Source of the DNA: Candidatus Hydrogenedentota bacterium
GTDB taxonomy: Bacteria > Hydrogenedentota > Hydrogenedentia > Hydrogenedentales > CAITNO01
Length of the DNA: 36,204 bases
NCBI GenBank assembly: GCA_018056705.1
Contig: JAGPFE010000034.1
Span: forward strand, 1-36,204
Direction of reading: 5' to 3'
The number at the start of each line of letters is the position of its first letter. Positions within the stretch are counted from its first letter, which is position 1. Below, one piece after another: positions 1 to 8,545 of this stretch. Under the pieces are notes generated by a model. That model was not told where the DNA came from, searched no databases, and saw only the letters and a program-made list of their open reading frames with translations. Position numbers and translations under genes: made by a program.

Positions 1-1223
1 GGCTTGCCGCGCCGCCCCCCAGGCCCATCAGCGATGGTTCGGCGGAACCGCCATCCCGGCTGAGGTCAGGGCTCGAGGAGTTCGACCGGGTGTGTGGCGG
101 TGGCATCCTGCCGGGATCTCTTACCCTCATCGGGGGAGACCCGGGGATAGGTAAATCCACGCTGATGCTGCAGGTCTCCAGGCATATCGCCCGAACCACG
201 GGTCCGGTCCTGTACGTCAGCGGCGAAGAATCGTTTGAGCAGTCCCGCCTCCGCGCCCGGAGGCTGAACGCGCTGGAGCCCCGGCTGTTTTTGTACAACG
301 AAACCCTTGCGGAAATCGCGTCCGAGGAATTGCGCCGGGGATCGTACACCTTTGCCGTGATTGATTCCATCCAGTCCATGCAGGCCGCGGGGGTTACTTC
401 CGTGCCCGGCAGCATGGGACAGGTCCGGGAATGTGCCAACGCTTTTCTGCGAACGGCCAAGGAAGTCGGCGTGCCCATCGCGATGATCGGGCACGTGACC
501 AAGGACGGCGTGATCGCGGGACCCAGGCTGCTGGAACACCTGGTGGACACGGTTCTGTATTTCGAGGGTGAATCAAGACACGCGCTCCGGGTGCTGCGGG
601 CCGTCAAGAACCGGTTCGGGCCGACCAACGAAGTGGGCGTGTTTGAAATGACGGATGGCGGCCTCGTCGAAGTCGATAATCCGAGCGCGGTTTTCCTGGA
701 TGAACGTCCGGTGGGCGTCAGCGGATCGGTGGTATTTCCCGCGGTGGAGGGTAGCCGGCCCATGCTGGTGGAGGTGCAGGCCCTGGTGGGCGAACCTCAT
801 GGCGGCCCGGGACGGCGTACCGTGACCGGCCTGCATTCCGGCCGGGTGGCCCTGACGCTGGCGGTACTGGAAAAACGCGCGGGAATCCGGCTGACGGACC
901 GGGACGTGTTCGTGAACGTAGCGGGCGGGGCGCGCGTGGAAGAACCGGCCGCGGACCTGGCTATTGCCCTGGCCGTGGCTTCGAGTTGCCTGGATCGACC
1001 GGTTCCCGATCGCCTGGCCGCGTTCGGTGAACTGGGGCTTGCCGGTGAGGTGCGGGGCGTGGCGTCGGCCTTGGAGCGGATGGCCGAGGCCGCCAAGTTC
1101 GGGTTCGACTGCTGCGTGTGTCCCCCCCTGCCGAAAAACCGAAGGAAACAGGCTGCCGCGTACGGCCAGGCGCGGATGGTGACGCGACTGACGGAAGCGA
1201 TACGGAACCTGCTGGAGAACTGA
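1..1223 (+). CDS. radA: DNA repair protein RadA (Sms), 5' end cut by window
   Basis: RadA is a RecA-like ATPase that helps process branched recombination intermediates. The reading frame (bases 3-5 are a codon) is open to the left edge, so the start and the N-terminal zinc finger lie outside the window. The visible part begins in the linker before the ATPase core. The Walker A motif GDPGIGKST is at about 135-161. The RadA-specific KNRFG motif appears as VKNRFGPTNEVG at about 604-640. The C-terminal part is the Lon-protease-like domain with the typical VNVAGG segment near 912-930. A GTG at 90 is in frame, but it falls just before the P-loop and is not the true start. The stop TGA at 1221 is followed one base later by the disA start, so the two genes are probably co-transcribed. 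The family call is secure. Confidence 0.95.
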   Translation, partial: LAAPPPRPISDGSAEPPSRLRSGLEEFDRVCGGGILPGSLTLIGGDPGIGKSTLMLQVSRHIARTTGPVLYVSGEESFEQSRLRARRLNALEPRLFLYNETLAEIASEELRRGSYTFAVIDSIQSMQAAGVTSVPGSMGQVRECANAFLRTAKEVGVPIAMIGHVTKDGVIAGPRLLEHLVDTVLYFEGESRHALRVLRAVKNRFGPTNEVGVFEMTDGGLVEVDNPSAVFLDERPVGVSGSVVFPAVEGSRPMLVEVQALVGEPHGGPGRRTVTGLHSGRVALTLAVLEKRAGIRLTDRDVFVNVAGGARVEEPAADLAIALAVASSCLDRPVPDRLAAFGELGLAGEVRGVASALERMAEAAKFGFDCCVCPPLPKNRRKQAAAYGQARMVTRLTEAIRNLLEN

Positions 1224-1224
1224 C

Positions 1225-2301
1225 GTGCCGAAACGGATTGTGAACGAAGAAGACGCGTTGAACCAGGCGATTCGGATGATTGCTCCCGGCACGCCCCTGC
1301 GCGAGGCGATCTCGATGATCCTGCAGGCCGGCACGGGCGCGGTGATCTGCATGGGGGACGTGAACCGGCTGGCCCGGCTGTCCGAAGGAGGGGTAGAACT
1401 CGACGCGGAGATGCGTCCACAACTGCTTTACGAACTCTGCAAGATGGATGGCGCGATCATTCTCGACGAAGCGGGCAAGCGTATCCGGTACGCGAACCGG
1501 TTTCTGAAGCCGAATACCCGCATCCCCTCTGACGAGACAGGTACCCGCCACCGCGTTTCGCAACGCATAGCCGTGCAGGCAAAGTGCACGGTGATTACCG
1601 TGTCCCAGCGGCGGGCCAGCGTCACCATCTACTGCCACGGGCGCAAGTACGCGGTCCGCACGGTGCAGGCACTGGTGAACAAGGTCACCCAGGCGATGCA
1701 CACCCTGGAACGGTACATTCACGCGCTTCAGAGTGAACTGGCCGAATTGACCATCCGGGAACTGGCCGGATGGAGCACCCTGACCGACGCGTGCCGCGTG
1801 CTGCAACGACGAGAAATGGCCGAACGCATTTACCGGCGTGAAGTCCTGCCCCTCATCGATGAACTGGGAGATGAGGGCCGGATGGTGCGCCTCCAGGTGG
1901 TGGAAATGCGCAAGCCCGTGGAAGACGCCCTCCTGGTCGTGCGGGACTACGTGAAGGATCGGACCGAGGAACAGGCTCAGGATCGGCTCCGGGCGCTGAG
2001 CGAAACCGAGGTACTGGGGCAGGGCAACATCTCGCAGATTCTCGGATATGGGTCCACAACCCGTCCCCAGGAAACCCTGGTCATTCCCAGGGGCTACCGG
2101 GTGCTGGGCATGCTGGGGGGACGCTTTCCCGACACCATTATCCGTAACCTGGTGGATCGTTTCGGCAACCTGCAGGAAATTCTGGGCGCTACCCGGGAAC
2201 AACTGGTCGAGGTGGAAGGAGTGGGCGACGTGATTGCCGAGCGCATACTCAACGGCCTTGACCTGCTGAAAAAACAGTACCTGGTGGACAGCCGTCGCTG
2301 A
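1225..2301 (+). CDS. disA: DNA integrity scanning protein DisA, diadenylate cyclase
   Basis: DisA condenses two ATP into c-di-AMP and scans DNA for branched structures through its helix-hairpin-helix domain. At 358 residues it has the usual family length. The N-terminal DAC domain carries both signature motifs: DGA at residues 75-77 and GTRHR at 106-110, the same positions as in characterised DisA. A helical linker follows, then a C-terminal HhH domain (about residues 310-350, with VEGVGDVIAERIL). The start is GTG at 1225, one base after the radA stop. A radA-disA pair is known from Firmicutes, where the two proteins act together in damage signalling, and the tight spacing suggests the same coupling here. 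All catalytic motifs are intact, so activity is expected. Confidence 0.96.
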   Translation: MPKRIVNEEDALNQAIRMIAPGTPLREAISMILQAGTGAVICMGDVNRLARLSEGGVELDAEMRPQLLYELCKMDGAIILDEAGKRIRYANRFLKPNTRIPSDETGTRHRVSQRIAVQAKCTVITVSQRRASVTIYCHGRKYAVRTVQALVNKVTQAMHTLERYIHALQSELAELTIRELAGWSTLTDACRVLQRREMAERIYRREVLPLIDELGDEGRMVRLQVVEMRKPVEDALLVVRDYVKDRTEEQAQDRLRALSETEVLGQGNISQILGYGSTTRPQETLVIPRGYRVLGMLGGRFPDTIIRNLVDRFGNLQEILGATREQLVEVEGVGDVIAERILNGLDLLKKQYLVDSRR

Positions 2302-2367
2302 CGGACAGCGCGCCGGATGCCGGGGTCTGTGCGATAATGCCCCTGTGGCATACCGGGGAGTTGAACC

Positions 2368-3162
2368 ATGCCTTTCGTTATGGACTGCGAAGTGCTGGCC
2401 CACCAGGAAGTGGCGGCTGACCATTTCCGGGTTACGCTGGTCGCGCCGGAGATCGCCTCGGCCGCCCGCGCGGGCATGTTCTGCATGATCGAGGTGGGTG
2501 CGGGATACCATCCGTTCCTGCGCCGTCCTTTTTCTATCGAACGGATTTACCCGGACGGCGTATCGTTCCTGTACAAGGTAGAGGGAGAGGGCACCAGGCT
2601 GCTGAGCCGGGTCCGGCCCGGTGACACACTGAATATTCAGGGGCCGCTCGGGCGTCCGTTTCCCGTTCCCGGTGGTGTCCGGCGATACCTGCTGGTGGCC
2701 GGGGGGATTGGCGTGGCCCCGTTTCCGGCCCTGGCCGAGGCGATCATCGCGGAGGGGGGAACCCCGGAAGTGCTGCTGGCTGCCCGGACCGAACGGTTAC
2801 TGGTTGGCGCCCGGGATTTTACCCGCATGGGTTGCCGGGTGACCCTGGCCACCGATGATGGTTCCGCTGGTCACCAGGGTACGGCGGCGGACCTGCTGGA
2901 GGCGGCCCTGGAACCCCGGGAGAGCGTGGTCGTGTACGCCTGCGGCCCCATGCCGATGATGCGGGCGGTTCACGAGAAATGCCAGGCGGCGGGCGTGGTC
3001 TGCTGGGCTTCCCTGGAGGCGCACATGGCCTGTGGTGACGGGGTGTGCATGGGGTGCGTGGTACCCGCAAACCGGGAAATGGAAGCGGAGCGGATGGTCC
3101 GGGTCTGCCGGGAAGGCCCCGTGTTTGACACCCGGGACATTAACTGGACGGCATGTCCATAA
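2368..3162 (+). CDS. pyrK: Dihydroorotate dehydrogenase B, electron transfer subunit
   Basis: PyrK passes electrons from the class 1B dihydroorotate dehydrogenase to NAD+ through FAD and a [2Fe-2S] cluster. The 264-residue protein has the ferredoxin-reductase layout. RPFS at residues 53-56 is the FAD-binding motif. The NAD-binding segment contains VAGGIGVAPF near 110-119 and YACGPMPMM near 190-198. The C-terminal iron-sulfur loop has cysteines at 222, 227, 230 and 247 (C-x4-C-x2-C-x16-C). GGGGAG about 7 bases before ATG 2368 is a good ribosome binding site. The gene ends 15 bases before pyrD, its partner subunit. A -10-like GATAAT lies in the 66-base gap after disA, so the pair may also have its own promoter, but I see no clear -35. 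Confidence 0.95.
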   Translation: MPFVMDCEVLAHQEVAADHFRVTLVAPEIASAARAGMFCMIEVGAGYHPFLRRPFSIERIYPDGVSFLYKVEGEGTRLLSRVRPGDTLNIQGPLGRPFPVPGGVRRYLLVAGGIGVAPFPALAEAIIAEGGTPEVLLAARTERLLVGARDFTRMGCRVTLATDDGSAGHQGTAADLLEAALEPRESVVVYACGPMPMMRAVHEKCQAAGVVCWASLEAHMACGDGVCMGCVVPANREMEAERMVRVCREGPVFDTRDINWTACP

Positions 3163-3177
3163 CGGGGACTCGGGGAT

Positions 3178-4107
3178 ATGGCGGATTTAAGCGTGAATGT
3201 CGGTGGCCTGAGGATGAAGAATCCCGTGACGGTGGCCTCCGGTACCTTCGGGTACGGCCAGGAATACGATGAATACTTCGATATCGCCCGCCTGGGTGCC
3301 GTGACGGTGAAAAGCCTGACCCTTCAGCCTCGGGCTGGAAATCGCCCCCCGAGACTGGCCGAAACTCCCGCCGGACTGCTCAACGCGATCGGCCTGCAGA
3401 ACGTGGGAATCGAGGCGTACCTGCGGGATAAATTACCCTTTTTGCGGAAAAAGGGCTGTACCATCATCGCCAATATTTACGGGTATGCCCCGGAAGATTA
3501 CGCGGAACTGGCCCGTCGCCTGGAAGCGGAGCAAGGGGCGGACGCCATAGAGGTCAACCTTTCCTGTCCGAACGTGCACGATGCCCGCTCCGTGGGTGGA
3601 TGCAAACTGGTCGCCCAGCAGCCGGAAGCGGTCCTGAAATATACCCGGGTTATCCGTTCGGCCACGCGATTGCCGTTGTTCATCAAGTTATCTCCAAACG
3701 TGGCGGATATCGTGGAGCCCTGCCTGGCGGCGCAGGAAGGAGGAGCAAACGGCCTATCGCTCATCAACACCCTGCTGGGCATGGAAATCGACGTGAAAAG
3801 CCGCAAGCCGGTTTTGAGCAATCTGGTCGGCGGCCTCAGTGGTCCGGCCATCCGCCCCGTGGCTCTGAAAATGGTCTGGGATGCTGCCCGGGCGGTCAAA
3901 ATCCCGATCATCGGCATGGGAGGCATATGCGACGCCCGGGATGCCGTGGCCTTTCTGCTGGCCGGGGCTTCCGCGATCGCGGTTGGAACCGCCTCTTTCC
4001 GTCGTCCCGATACGGCAATCCGGGTGATCGAGGGGCTGGAGCGGTACGTGGACGAGCAGGGATTCAGCCGGGTTACGGATATTATCGGGGCCTTGAGAAC
4101 CGAGTGA
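3178..4107 (+). CDS. pyrD: Dihydroorotate dehydrogenase B, catalytic subunit
   Basis: This enzyme oxidises dihydroorotate to orotate in pyrimidine synthesis, using FMN. The 309-residue TIM barrel carries the class 1 signature NLSCPNV with the catalytic Cys130, which places it with soluble enzymes that use cysteine as base rather than the serine of membrane class 2 enzymes. N-terminal NPVTVASGTFGYG and C-terminal GMGGI (FMN phosphate site) are typical of type 1B. The neighbouring pyrK supports the heterotetrameric, NAD-dependent type. The start ATG 3178 follows GGGGA with short spacing. Nothing is unusual in the sequence. Confidence 0.96.
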   Translation: MADLSVNVGGLRMKNPVTVASGTFGYGQEYDEYFDIARLGAVTVKSLTLQPRAGNRPPRLAETPAGLLNAIGLQNVGIEAYLRDKLPFLRKKGCTIIANIYGYAPEDYAELARRLEAEQGADAIEVNLSCPNVHDARSVGGCKLVAQQPEAVLKYTRVIRSATRLPLFIKLSPNVADIVEPCLAAQEGGANGLSLINTLLGMEIDVKSRKPVLSNLVGGLSGPAIRPVALKMVWDAARAVKIPIIGMGGICDARDAVAFLLAGASAIAVGTASFRRPDTAIRVIEGLERYVDEQGFSRVTDIIGALRTE

Positions 4108-4138
4108 TCGTTCTTCGTTCAGTCGGCAACCAGAAAAC

Positions 4139-5500
4139 GTGATTCTGAGTGGTTTGCGTTTGAATCGGTTGAAAAGATACCTGATCATTGGCTTGATCAT
4201 AGGGGGGGGCGGGATCGGTTGCCTGTACCTGTTCCCGTGGGGTCACCCGTCAGACATTCCCCGGGTAAAAATAGCCTGGAATAAAATAGGGGATAAGCCA
4301 TTTTTATTGTTTTTTTGTAACGACTTTCCGTTTTTCTGGTCTGTTTTTGAAAAAACAGGCGTCGGAACCAGCCTGAAAGAAAATGCGGCCTTTCTGGTCG
4401 ATACGCCGCAACTGGTGCTCAGACGACGCACCGGTATCCGTTTTACCCCTGTCCGGTGGAGGCTCTGGCTGGGACGTCAGGCATGGTTTGGATGGTGCCC
4501 CGATGGAACCTGGTTTCTGGAAGCAGAGGGGGGAATATTGTCCCGCCTGTTTGGAAGGTACTTGTGGGGAGAACATACTCCATCGGTGCATTGGAACGGG
4601 GATTCGGTTTCCGTAATGGGGCAGGCATCTTCGTATGGAGTTTTTTTTCAGGGTCAGGATGAATCGAGTATAAACAAAAAAATATTAAAAAAAATAAAAG
4701 AAGAAATAAAACAATCAAAAAACTTTATTTTGATCGGTCCGGATGGCGCGGTTCATGGAGTATGCTCCGAGGTTTTATCTGGGCCGCACATGGGGAACTT
4801 GGATCCCGTTGAAGGGCAGGCGGAAAGGGTTTTAAGGCAGGACACCTCGTTTTCGATAGAAGGAAAATCATTTTTGTTGATGCCTTTTTTCCAGTTTATA
4901 CAAAACGAACTTCCGTTTCCCCCATGGAGTTCAGCGATAGTAAGCGACAATTTGGCCGGTTTTTATTTTTATGGGTTTGTTTCCGTGGATGGAGTGCCTG
5001 TTCCAGATGTATCGATGACTGTCCGGCCAGAAAGCGAACCATTTTTCTCCCGGGATCCCCTTATACCCGTTCGGGAACGGATTATCGGAGAAAGGAGAGG
5101 ATGGGAAATTGACCTGTTGCCTCCCTGGCTACGCCTGTATGCCATACCTGAAGGGGGGACGTGTTACCTGGCTACAACATTAACCCGGATCACCGGCTTG
5201 TGGGACCACATGAATCAACCGCTTCTTGGGGAAGATATGCCGGATAAAAGTTCTCCCATATTGCGGGTGCATGCGCGCTGGCCCCGACTGGCCCGGTCTG
5301 CCCGACCATGGCTCCAGTTCATGGCGGAAAACGACGCGCTTCCCGGGGTTTCTGATCCCCGGGAACTCGAACTCCGCTGGTTTCCGCTGCTGAAATGGCT
5401 GGAAACCCTTGGCGATGGAGAAATCGCCGTGTTACCGGCTTCTGGGGGCACGTTGGAGATGAATGGATATCTCTGGAAGCCGTCGGGAGTGGTTCCATGA
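4139..5500 (+). CDS. Membrane-anchored protein of unknown function, AT-rich core
   Basis: I cannot assign this 453-residue protein to a known family with confidence. Residues about 13-35 form one hydrophobic segment preceded by Arg/Lys, giving an N-terminal signal anchor with the remainder probably outside the membrane. The segment starting DKPFLLFFCNDFPFFW, and a late block ending with LGDGEIAVLP, loosely recall the repetitive exported DUF3352-type proteins; that is a guess. Base composition is striking: roughly 4260-4960 is much richer in A and T than the genes on either side and contains runs T7 (4310-4316), T8 (4641-4648), A7 (4676-4682) and A8 (4687-4694). The A runs encode a lysine-rich stretch near residues 178-198. 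The start is GTG 4139 with no clear ribosome binding site; TTG 4153 is an alternative. The stop overlaps the next gene (ATGA), so the two are translationally coupled. Confidence 0.7.
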   Translation: MILSGLRLNRLKRYLIIGLIIGGGGIGCLYLFPWGHPSDIPRVKIAWNKIGDKPFLLFFCNDFPFFWSVFEKTGVGTSLKENAAFLVDTPQLVLRRRTGIRFTPVRWRLWLGRQAWFGWCPDGTWFLEAEGGILSRLFGRYLWGEHTPSVHWNGDSVSVMGQASSYGVFFQGQDESSINKKILKKIKEEIKQSKNFILIGPDGAVHGVCSEVLSGPHMGNLDPVEGQAERVLRQDTSFSIEGKSFLLMPFFQFIQNELPFPPWSSAIVSDNLAGFYFYGFVSVDGVPVPDVSMTVRPESEPFFSRDPLIPVRERIIGERRGWEIDLLPPWLRLYAIPEGGTCYLATTLTRITGLWDHMNQPLLGEDMPDKSSPILRVHARWPRLARSARPWLQFMAENDALPGVSDPRELELRWFPLLKWLETLGDGEIAVLPASGGTLEMNGYLWKPSGVVP

Positions 5501-7368
5501 GGTGGAGGAGGATACCGCAAGCAGGTCTCTGCCTGGCGGGATGCCTGCTGGCATGGGGCGCGGGCCTGACGTGGGGTGAGGCCTATTCCCCCCAGACACA
5601 GGCGGTTACCGTCAATCTTGAAAGCCGGAACGCATGGCAGGAATGGGTTCCGGATAGCGGCTGGTTTTCCCGGTTGGAGGCTCTATCCGGGGGGCCACCC
5701 CCGGAATCCGTGCTGGGGAATGCCCGCATCCTGGCCGGGGCGCACAAGGGCAGGCTGGTTTGCCTCAGTTCAGGGCTACGGGGTTCGAACTGGTTTTCGG
5801 GGGCTGGGGGACAGTGGCTGCTTGAGTTGAATGGTGAAGAGACAGCCATTGGCGAACCCGATTGGAATTGCGTGGACAGAAACGTGGATCCCGCGGGACA
5901 ACGGGTGATCGAGATCTGGCAAAACCCGACAAGTGGGGTGAAAGTACGGCTGACGTGGCAGGTGGATATGAGCGGATCCAGCCTGGAATGCGAGGCCGAG
6001 GAGATGAACCCCGCGCCCGCCGGGCGGTTGACCTGGGACGTCGAACTGGCGCCGGAAGCCCCATTTCCGGCGGCATGGTCAGGGGTGTTCCGGGGAGGGA
6101 TGGAAACCGCTTGGGTACCGGTGCCTGGCGTGTCCGACACCTTTATCGCCGTGGCGGCCTGGTTACCGGATGCCGCCAGTCGTTCCCGGTGGGAGGAAAT
6201 CGAGGTGCCGGGCCTGGAAGACCTGAAGGAGTACCAGCGGGCCGATCGATTTGATCGGGATATTCCCGGAAAGGTGCTGGGCTGGCGGATAGCCGCCGGC
6301 GCGGTTCAGGAAGTGCGGCCCGCCGAATGGGGAATGCGGGGAGTCCTTCGTAATGGCAGGTGGCGGACCCGGATCCGTTTTCCCGCGGGAGCGAAAGGTT
6401 TTATCCGTTACGCGACAGGCGACGATCTCGGGGAGGTACTGGAAGCCTGCATGGTTCGCCGGCAATCGCTGGCCTCCAGTTCAGTCACCGGGGAACCATC
6501 AGCCAGGACCGGGATCGGTTCACCGGATCTGCTGGAACTCGCGACGGACCCGGATAGTGGAATTACCGTGGCGCATCCTGGCCGGGGGCACTTTTTCCGG
6601 GTGACCCGGCCGGACTGGGCCTGGTTTGCCGCCCGGGAATGGTGGCGGCGCCGTCGTCCGGACCGCGCGGCGGCGCAACTGGAACCTTTTCTGAACCGGT
6701 TTAACGGGACTTTCATGCCCAGCCCGAATCCCTTAAACGCGCCTGCCATGGTCAATGTGGCGGGGGAGCCGGTTCTGCCGCGGGTGTTTGACAGTTTCGG
6801 GGACACGGCGATCGCGGTACTGGCGGCGGCCGACCTGCTGAATGATAAGGCGTTTCCGATGGATCGGGAAACGCGATCGCGATGGCTGGCCATGCTGGAG
6901 CAGGCGGTATGGTCAATGTACTGGCAATCGAACCCGGAGGATGGCACACCACCGCCCGTGTTTCATCCTGGCGCGATGCTTCGCGTGATGGGTGACACGG
7001 ACTGGATTACCGCGCTGGCCGTGCTGGAATCGGTGGAACCGATGTATCGGAAAGAGAATGGGAGCATGCCCTCGGAGTGGCGGGAATGGCGTCGGGTTCT
7101 GGAGACGCGGATCCGTTTCCGCCTGCGCGAAGGGGGAGAGCGATACGCGTGGCCGACGCGCGCGGCAGTGGTGATGTGGCTGTTACGGCGTTCGGAGCCG
7201 CTGAATCTCCCGGACCTGGCCCGATTGAACGCTGCGGGTATCGTGTTTCCCCACCGCATGATCCGGGCGGTGGTGCCTGAAGTGCAGGAGGCTCTCATCG
7301 ACGGGGAATTCGGTTCCCGGATGACCATGTTTTCCGCCATGTTCCGGTCGATTATTGGCCAGAAATGA
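5497..7368 (+). CDS. Exported protein of unknown function, coupled to upstream gene
   Basis: The frame stays open upstream to 5395, but ATG 5497 is the better start: it overlaps the previous stop as ATGA and begins a signal peptide (MRWRR, then a hydrophobic stretch to about residue 24, with a likely cleavage after GEA near residue 28). LAGC at residues 13-16 looks like a lipobox but sits early, so lipid attachment is uncertain. The mature protein (about 595 residues) starts with a beta-rich half (to about residue 290) recalling a mutarotase-like sandwich. It continues as an alpha-rich half with many Trp and Arg (for example WFAAREWWRRRRPDR) that could be an alpha/alpha barrel. I recognise no catalytic motif. 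An envelope polysaccharide role would fit the fold impression but is only an inference. Composition returns to the high GC of the window. Confidence 0.7.
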   Translation: MRWRRIPQAGLCLAGCLLAWGAGLTWGEAYSPQTQAVTVNLESRNAWQEWVPDSGWFSRLEALSGGPPPESVLGNARILAGAHKGRLVCLSSGLRGSNWFSGAGGQWLLELNGEETAIGEPDWNCVDRNVDPAGQRVIEIWQNPTSGVKVRLTWQVDMSGSSLECEAEEMNPAPAGRLTWDVELAPEAPFPAAWSGVFRGGMETAWVPVPGVSDTFIAVAAWLPDAASRSRWEEIEVPGLEDLKEYQRADRFDRDIPGKVLGWRIAAGAVQEVRPAEWGMRGVLRNGRWRTRIRFPAGAKGFIRYATGDDLGEVLEACMVRRQSLASSSVTGEPSARTGIGSPDLLELATDPDSGITVAHPGRGHFFRVTRPDWAWFAAREWWRRRRPDRAAAQLEPFLNRFNGTFMPSPNPLNAPAMVNVAGEPVLPRVFDSFGDTAIAVLAAADLLNDKAFPMDRETRSRWLAMLEQAVWSMYWQSNPEDGTPPPVFHPGAMLRVMGDTDWITALAVLESVEPMYRKENGSMPSEWREWRRVLETRIRFRLREGGERYAWPTRAAVVMWLLRRSEPLNLPDLARLNAAGIVFPHRMIRAVVPEVQEALIDGEFGSRMTMFSAMFRSIIGQK

Positions 7369-7379
7369 CGACCTGGTCA
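7356..7379. terminator. Weak hairpin between convergent genes
   Basis: TGGCCAG (7356-7362) can pair with CTGGTCA (7373-7379) around a 10-base loop, with one G-T pair. It spans the end of the exported protein gene and the end of the convergent membrane protein gene, which lie only 8 bases apart. There is no T tract, so this is at best a weak or Rho-assisted end signal, and it may be chance. Confidence 0.2.
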
Positions 7380-8378
7380 CATTCGGATGTATACCCCTTT
7401 ACTGCGTAGAATCCACGCGGTGACGTAACAGGCCAGGTATACAATTGCCATGCCGGCAAGGGCGGGTAGCAGAGCAAGGTCATGATCTACCCACTGGTCC
7501 GTGACCGTGTTCAGCCCGGCCTGCATGAGGTAGAGGACAAGGGGATTGGAGCCGAGGGTGGTCAGGTGAGGCAGGCGGATGCCTAGTCCTTCATTCAGCA
7601 GGATGAATAAAGCGACGGTACACATGCTCAGGCCACTGGAAAAGATGGGGTAGGGCATGGTCATGCCGAACTGGGTATGGGGCCATGATGCCTTGATGCC
7701 CGGCCATTCCAGGGTCATGACATGTCCCACGGCCATGAGCATCAGGCCAGCGGTGGCCATTTTTAGAATGGGGCGTGTTGGTAGTTCTTTCTCCCGGATC
7801 TGCTGCACCCAGTCCATGGCCAGCGTGCCCATCAGCAAGGGGAAAGCCCAACTCAGCGGCCCCAGCGGTCCACCGTCAATCGAATGTTCCATCAGCCATG
7901 GGCCGTACCCGGTGTACGTGAAAATGACCTGGTAGACGGTCAGCATGAGACAGGCCGCGGTGGCCCGGACCAGGGCGGACCGGTGGATCACGGGTAATGC
8001 CAGCAGCGAAGCCAGCGCGATATCCGTCAGGGCATCCCACACGCTTACCTTTATATCGAAATTTCCATAAACCAGCCCCAGGCCCAGGAGTTTCAGGTTT
8101 CTACCCAAAGCGGCGGATCGGGCTTTTTCGGCCCCTTCCCGCTGGGCGCGGCGCAGGTAGGAAAGCCTGAAAGTCATGCCAACGACGAAAATAAACAGGG
8201 GAGCAATGGTATCCGCGTAGGTCATGCCAGTCTTGTGGTGTTTCAGCCATTCCGAAAAGACGGGGAAAATGCTGGCGTAATTGACCACGATCATGCCCAG
8301 AATGGCGTATCCCCGGGCCTGGTCGATCCCTTCCACGCGAACAGCATGGCTTTCAGATGATTCCGAATAAGCAGCCAT
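7377..8378 (-). CDS. Multi-pass membrane protein, DUF1624/HGSNAT-like acyltransferase
   Basis: This is a 333-residue integral membrane protein with about 9-10 hydrophobic segments. Its N-terminal signature GIDQARGYAILGMIVVNY followed by a second segment APLFIFVVGMTFRLSY matches the pattern R-[GA]...M-x-x-VN...P-x-F-xFxxG seen in the DUF1624/heparan-alpha-glucosaminide N-acetyltransferase group. Those proteins move acetyl groups across the membrane to sugars. The C-terminal block LTTLGSNPLVLYL is also typical. A role in modifying surface or exported sugars is therefore plausible, and the neighbouring glycosyltransferase cluster would fit, but the substrate is unknown. AAGGA about 11 bases before ATG 8378 is a usable ribosome binding site. 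The gene faces away from the glycan cluster, with a 167-base divergent intergenic region between them. Confidence 0.75.
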   Translation of the reverse strand: MAAYSESSESHAVRVEGIDQARGYAILGMIVVNYASIFPVFSEWLKHHKTGMTYADTIAPLFIFVVGMTFRLSYLRRAQREGAEKARSAALGRNLKLLGLGLVYGNFDIKVSVWDALTDIALASLLALPVIHRSALVRATAACLMLTVYQVIFTYTGYGPWLMEHSIDGGPLGPLSWAFPLLMGTLAMDWVQQIREKELPTRPILKMATAGLMLMAVGHVMTLEWPGIKASWPHTQFGMTMPYPIFSSGLSMCTVALFILLNEGLGIRLPHLTTLGSNPLVLYLMQAGLNTVTDQWVDHDLALLPALAGMAIVYLACYVTAWILRSKGVYIRM

Positions 8379-8439
8379 GGCGGGATTTCCTTCAGGAAAG
8401 AGTAATCAAGTAAACCGGTTTTCCTCCCCTTGAGAGACC

Positions 8440-8445
8440 ATTATA
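8440..8445 (-). promoter_or_regulatory. Candidate -10 box for the DUF1624-like gene
   Basis: Read on the minus strand, 8445-8440 is TATAAT, a perfect -10 consensus, 62 bases upstream of the DUF1624-like start at 8378. No good -35 box is visible 16-18 bases further upstream, so this is suggestive only. On the plus strand the same divergent region holds TATGAT (8491-8496), a possible -10 for the small coiled-coil gene, also without a convincing -35. Confidence 0.35.
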
Positions 8446-8545
8446 CGCGGATTCCGGTTTGCCCTTCCGTCCCGAAAGCGGCATGGGAAATATGATAGGA
8501 TGTACGTGTTTCCCAAGCAATCAGCGAGAACCGGGGTGTGAGCCT

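Noticed and set aside
961..2511. A 516-codon open frame on the minus strand opposite disA
   Set aside because: It lies antisense over disA and the pyrK start, both strongly supported by motifs, and its His/Pro/Gly-rich translation is typical of a frame shadow in GC-rich DNA.
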